From an uncultured Clostridia bacterium (GTDB lineage Bacteria > Bacillota > Clostridia > Peptostreptococcales > Anaerovoracaceae): a stretch of DNA of 6,250 nucleotides. The translations under genes and the position numbers were made by a program. The stretch's first letter is position 1, and each line of letters opens with the position of its first letter. The notes below the pieces were generated by a model. It was not told the DNA's origin and did not search any database. It was given only the letters and a program-made list of their open reading frames with translations. Shown piece after piece: positions 4,639-6,250 of the stretch. Location of the stretch: NCBI GenBank assembly GCA_934277655.1, contig CAKQVC010000129.1, positions 1 through 6,250 on the forward strand. The letters are read 5' to 3'.

Positions 4639-5331
4639 TTACCAAAAATAGGAGAACACCATTGCTCCAGCGACTGTCAACAGTCCGGCTACAGCAATCG
4701 AAAGGCTGCTCATGGCACCTTCGATCTGCCCCATTTCCATCGCCCTGGCCGTACCGATTGCGTGCGAGGCTGTTCCTAACGCAACACCTTTTGCGATCGG
4801 CTCCTCGATTCTGAAAATTTTACATACAGCTTCACCGATGATATTTCCAAGAATACCGGTAATCACAATGACTGCAACAGTAATGGTTACATAACCACCC
4901 AGTTCTTCTGAAACTCCCATGCCAATGGCTGTTGTGATGGATTTTGGGAGCAACGTTACATAAGTCTGATGGTTCAATTTAAAAATCACTGCCATGATAA
5001 AAATGCATCCCAGGCTCATAAGAACACCGGAAACAATTCCTGCCATAACAGCTTTCATATTCTTTTTTAAAAGTTCCAGCTGCTCATACATGGGGATCGC
5101 CAGGCAGACCGTTGCCGGTGTCAGCAGATAGCTGAGATACTTGGCGCCTTCGTAATAAGTCGCATAATTAATATGAAAGGCTACTAGAATCACGATTGTT
5201 ACCGCTACACTGATCAGCAAAGGATTCAACAGGGCGGATTTAAATTTTTTTTTCAGAAGATTACCGCTTTCATAGGCTGCAATGCTGACTGCAACTCCAA
5301 AAAAGACGGATTGCTCTAAAAGACTCGTCAT
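4639..5331 (-). CDS. lrgB: LrgB/CidB family membrane protein
   Basis: Polytopic inner-membrane protein of 230 residues, the normal LrgB size, partner of LrgA. Family motifs are clear: [14 protein letters not shown] (residues 71-84), [20 protein letters not shown] (127-146) and [16 protein letters not shown] (186-201), followed by [15 protein letters not shown]. LrgAB/CidAB were first described as holin/antiholin-like regulators of murein hydrolase activity. In several Firmicutes the pair has since been tied to pyruvate transport, which would fit a fermentative cell; which role applies here is open. The start at 5331 overlaps the lrgA stop in an ATGA junction, with AGGAAGG 7 nt upstream inside lrgA, so translation is probably coupled. 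No convincing terminator follows; transcripts may run toward the agcS leader. Confidence 0.95.
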   Translation of the reverse strand: MTSLLEQSVFFGVAVSIAAYESGNLLKKKFKSALLNPLLISVAVTIVILVAFHINYATYYEGAKYLSYLLTPATVCLAIPMYEQLELLKKNMKAVMAGIVSGVLMSLGCIFIMAVIFKLNHQTYVTLLPKSITTAIGMGVSEELGGYVTITVAVIVITGILGNIIGEAVCKIFRIEEPIAKGVALGTASHAIGTARAMEMGQIEGAMSSLSIAVAGLLTVAGAMVFSYFW

Positions 5332-5816
5332 ATTGCCGCCTTCCTTTCGTGAATCGCCGTTTGTTTCTTCTCCGGCATATCTGCCACCTGAAACAGGGCA
5401 GCTTCCTTCTCTGTTTCAAAAGGCTTTTTCCCAGATACTCCCCCATTCTCAGCAATCTCTGCGTCCTGTGCTTTGTTCCAGCGGATAACTCCCTGCGTTG
5501 TAAGTCCTGCGGCTGCGATCACGACTACGGTAGAAACAACGGTAATGGTAATGATCGGCATCCAGACCGGCTGCAAAACACCCCAGGATTCCAGTAGTCC
5601 GACTGCTGCCGGTATGAACATCAAGGGCATGATTTCTACTAGAAAATGCCCGGTATCTTTTACTTTTTCCAAAGGTATTACCCCACTGACAAGCCCTGCA
5701 AATAACAGCAGCAGGCCGTATATGCTGGCCGGAACCGGCAGCGGCAGAAGGTAGTTAAGAATTTCCCCCACAAATGAAATCAAAAGGATAATAATTAATT
5801 GTCTGACGTATTTCAT
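5328..5816 (-). CDS. lrgA: LrgA/CidA family membrane protein with C-terminal hydrophilic tail
   Basis: Small membrane protein acting with LrgB. Four hydrophobic segments are visible at about residues 5-22, 28-47, 57-75 and 84-105. The family motif PVPASIYGLLLLFAGL follows the first, and FLVEIMPLMFIPAAVGLL (58-75) is also typical. Residues 111-162 form a charged tail of about 50 residues (KPFETEKEAALFQVADMPEKKQ region), longer than in most LrgA/CidA proteins, where the protein ends soon after the fourth segment. The start at 5816 is supported by AAAAAAGGAG 6 nt upstream. First gene of a two-gene operon, with a promoter at 5999-5970 and a leader of about 147 nt. Role as for lrgB: murein hydrolase modulation or small-acid (pyruvate) transport. 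Confidence 0.93.
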   Translation of the reverse strand: MKYVRQLIIILLISFVGEILNYLLPLPVPASIYGLLLLFAGLVSGVIPLEKVKDTGHFLVEIMPLMFIPAAVGLLESWGVLQPVWMPIITITVVSTVVVIAAAGLTTQGVIRWNKAQDAEIAENGGVSGKKPFETEKEAALFQVADMPEKKQTAIHERKAAI

Positions 5817-5969
5817 GCTCTTCTCCTTTTTTCAGATCCTTATGCAGATTCCTGCAAGCAGCATGACAGGTACGCCCGAAATTTATGTTTTTGTTATGCA
5901 CACTTTTCGTCTGAGCGAACTCGTCTGCCCTCTTTCTTTTTCTTGCTGCATAGACCTCATTAAACATTT

Positions 5970-5999
5970 ATTATATCACTTTTAAAACAATAATTTCAA
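5970..5999 (-). promoter_or_regulatory. Promoter of lrgAB with extended -10
   Basis: Minus-strand TTGAAA (5999-5994), 18-bp spacer, perfect TATAAT (5975-5970) preceded by TGA, giving an extended -10 (TGnTATAAT). Start near 5963, so a basic 70-codon frame beginning at 5967 would have no leader and is not considered a gene. Confidence 0.8.
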
Positions 6000-6036
6000 G
6001 ATTTTTCATTAATTTATTTTAATCCGGTCGCACCAA

Positions 6037-6082
6037 AAGAAAAAATCGTCAATAATATTGATATCATCGACGATCTTTTCTT
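6037..6082 (-). terminator. Intrinsic terminator of the gene upstream of lrgA
   Basis: AAGAAAAAATCGTC (6037-6050) pairs with GACGATCTTTTCTT (6069-6082) with one mismatch, around an 18-nt loop that contains TGATATCA. On the minus strand it reads GACGATTTTTTCTTTT, a good U-tract. It closes a unit coming from beyond the right edge and separates it from the lrgAB promoter. Confidence 0.75.
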
Positions 6083-6108
6083 CAGTCATATATTTAATAA
6101 GATCACAG

Positions 6109-6147
6109 GTTTGTATTTTAAGTTTGCATTTTACGTTTATATTTCAG
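6109..6147. repeat. Three degenerate 13-bp tandem repeats
   Basis: GTTTGTATTTTAA (6109-6121), GTTTGCATTTTAC (6122-6134) and GTTTATATTTCAG (6135-6147) stand head to tail; a fourth unit (GTCTGCACCCTGG, 6148-6160) is only weakly similar. TACGTTTAT at 6132-6140 fits the loose LytTR-type half-site pattern as I recall it. The repeats lie about 145-185 bp upstream of the lrgA start site, beyond a terminator, so a role in lrgAB control is speculative. Confidence 0.4.
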
Positions 6148-6212
6148 GTCTGCACCCTGGTTATACACGCACGTTATACTTGTAGTTCAGCTCTTCACTT
6201 TAAAGCATATTT

Positions 6213-6250
6213 TTAAATTTCACTTAAAAATTCACTGAACTTATCCAGAC
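6213..6250 (-). CDS. Possible C-terminal end of an unidentified gene
   Basis: Reading in from the right edge, one minus-strand frame gives LDKFSEFLSEI and a TAA stop at 6215-6213; the other two frames close sooner. The amphipathic Phe/Leu-rich ending looks like the last helix of a protein, and a terminator follows 130 bp on. Eleven residues are too few to name a family. Confidence 0.35.
   Translation of the reverse strand, partial: LDKFSEFLSEI

Noticed and set aside
5755..5967. 70-codon minus-strand frame overlapping the lrgA start
   Set aside because: It begins at the predicted transcription start without a ribosome binding site, overlaps lrgA in another frame, and its sequence is unlike any protein family I recognise.
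1..6250. Defence system, mobile element or CRISPR array
   Set aside because: All genes belong to housekeeping metabolic or transport families, with no integrase, transposase, terminal repeats or spacer-repeat structure.

Overview
The window reads as chromosomal DNA from an anaerobic Firmicute, most likely a clostridium of the Lachnospiraceae type. The reasons are a group B [FeFe] hydrogenase, tandem short FeoA proteins, a glycine riboswitch ahead of a sodium:alanine/glycine symporter, an LrgA/LrgB pair, strong GGAGG-type ribosome binding sites and moderate-to-low GC with AT-rich intergenic DNA. The assignment rests on gene content and style, not on a database match. Every gene I can support lies on the minus strand, so transcription runs from high to low coordinates.

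From the right edge: the last bases may hold the C-terminal end of a gene (stop at 6215-6213), followed by a hairpin terminator (6037-6082) and three degenerate 13-bp repeats (6109-6147). The lrgA-lrgB operon (5816-4639) has a clear promoter (5999-5970) and an ATGA start/stop overlap. Next is a separate agcS unit: a TTGACT/GATAAT promoter (4575-4547), a perfect 9-1-9 palindrome over its -10 and start site, a glycine riboswitch, an intrinsic terminator acting as expression platform (4241-4215), and the symporter gene (4070-2664), closed by a terminator (2639-2612).

The hydrogenase gene (2366-909) has a TTG start and a purine-rich leader of about 220 nt carrying a 14-bp direct repeat. A 13-bp perfect inverted repeat (800-832) lies behind it. 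The ferrous-iron uptake operon begins at a TTGACA/TACTAT promoter (685-657). It has a leader of about 270 nt with four copies of GTTAG-N6-CTAAC, then two feoA genes, the second running off the left edge; feoB would be expected beyond.

The units appear to be controlled separately. The functional links are loose and inferred: ferrous iron supply serves an iron-rich hydrogenase, AgcS supplies glycine or alanine under glycine sensing, and LrgAB-type proteins have been linked in other Firmicutes to pyruvate transport and to murein-hydrolase or cell-death control. I see no defence system, mobile element, CRISPR array, rRNA or tRNA. The most notable content is regulatory: the four-operator feo leader, and the combination of operator-like palindrome and riboswitch at agcS, including what looks like a decayed first aptamer.
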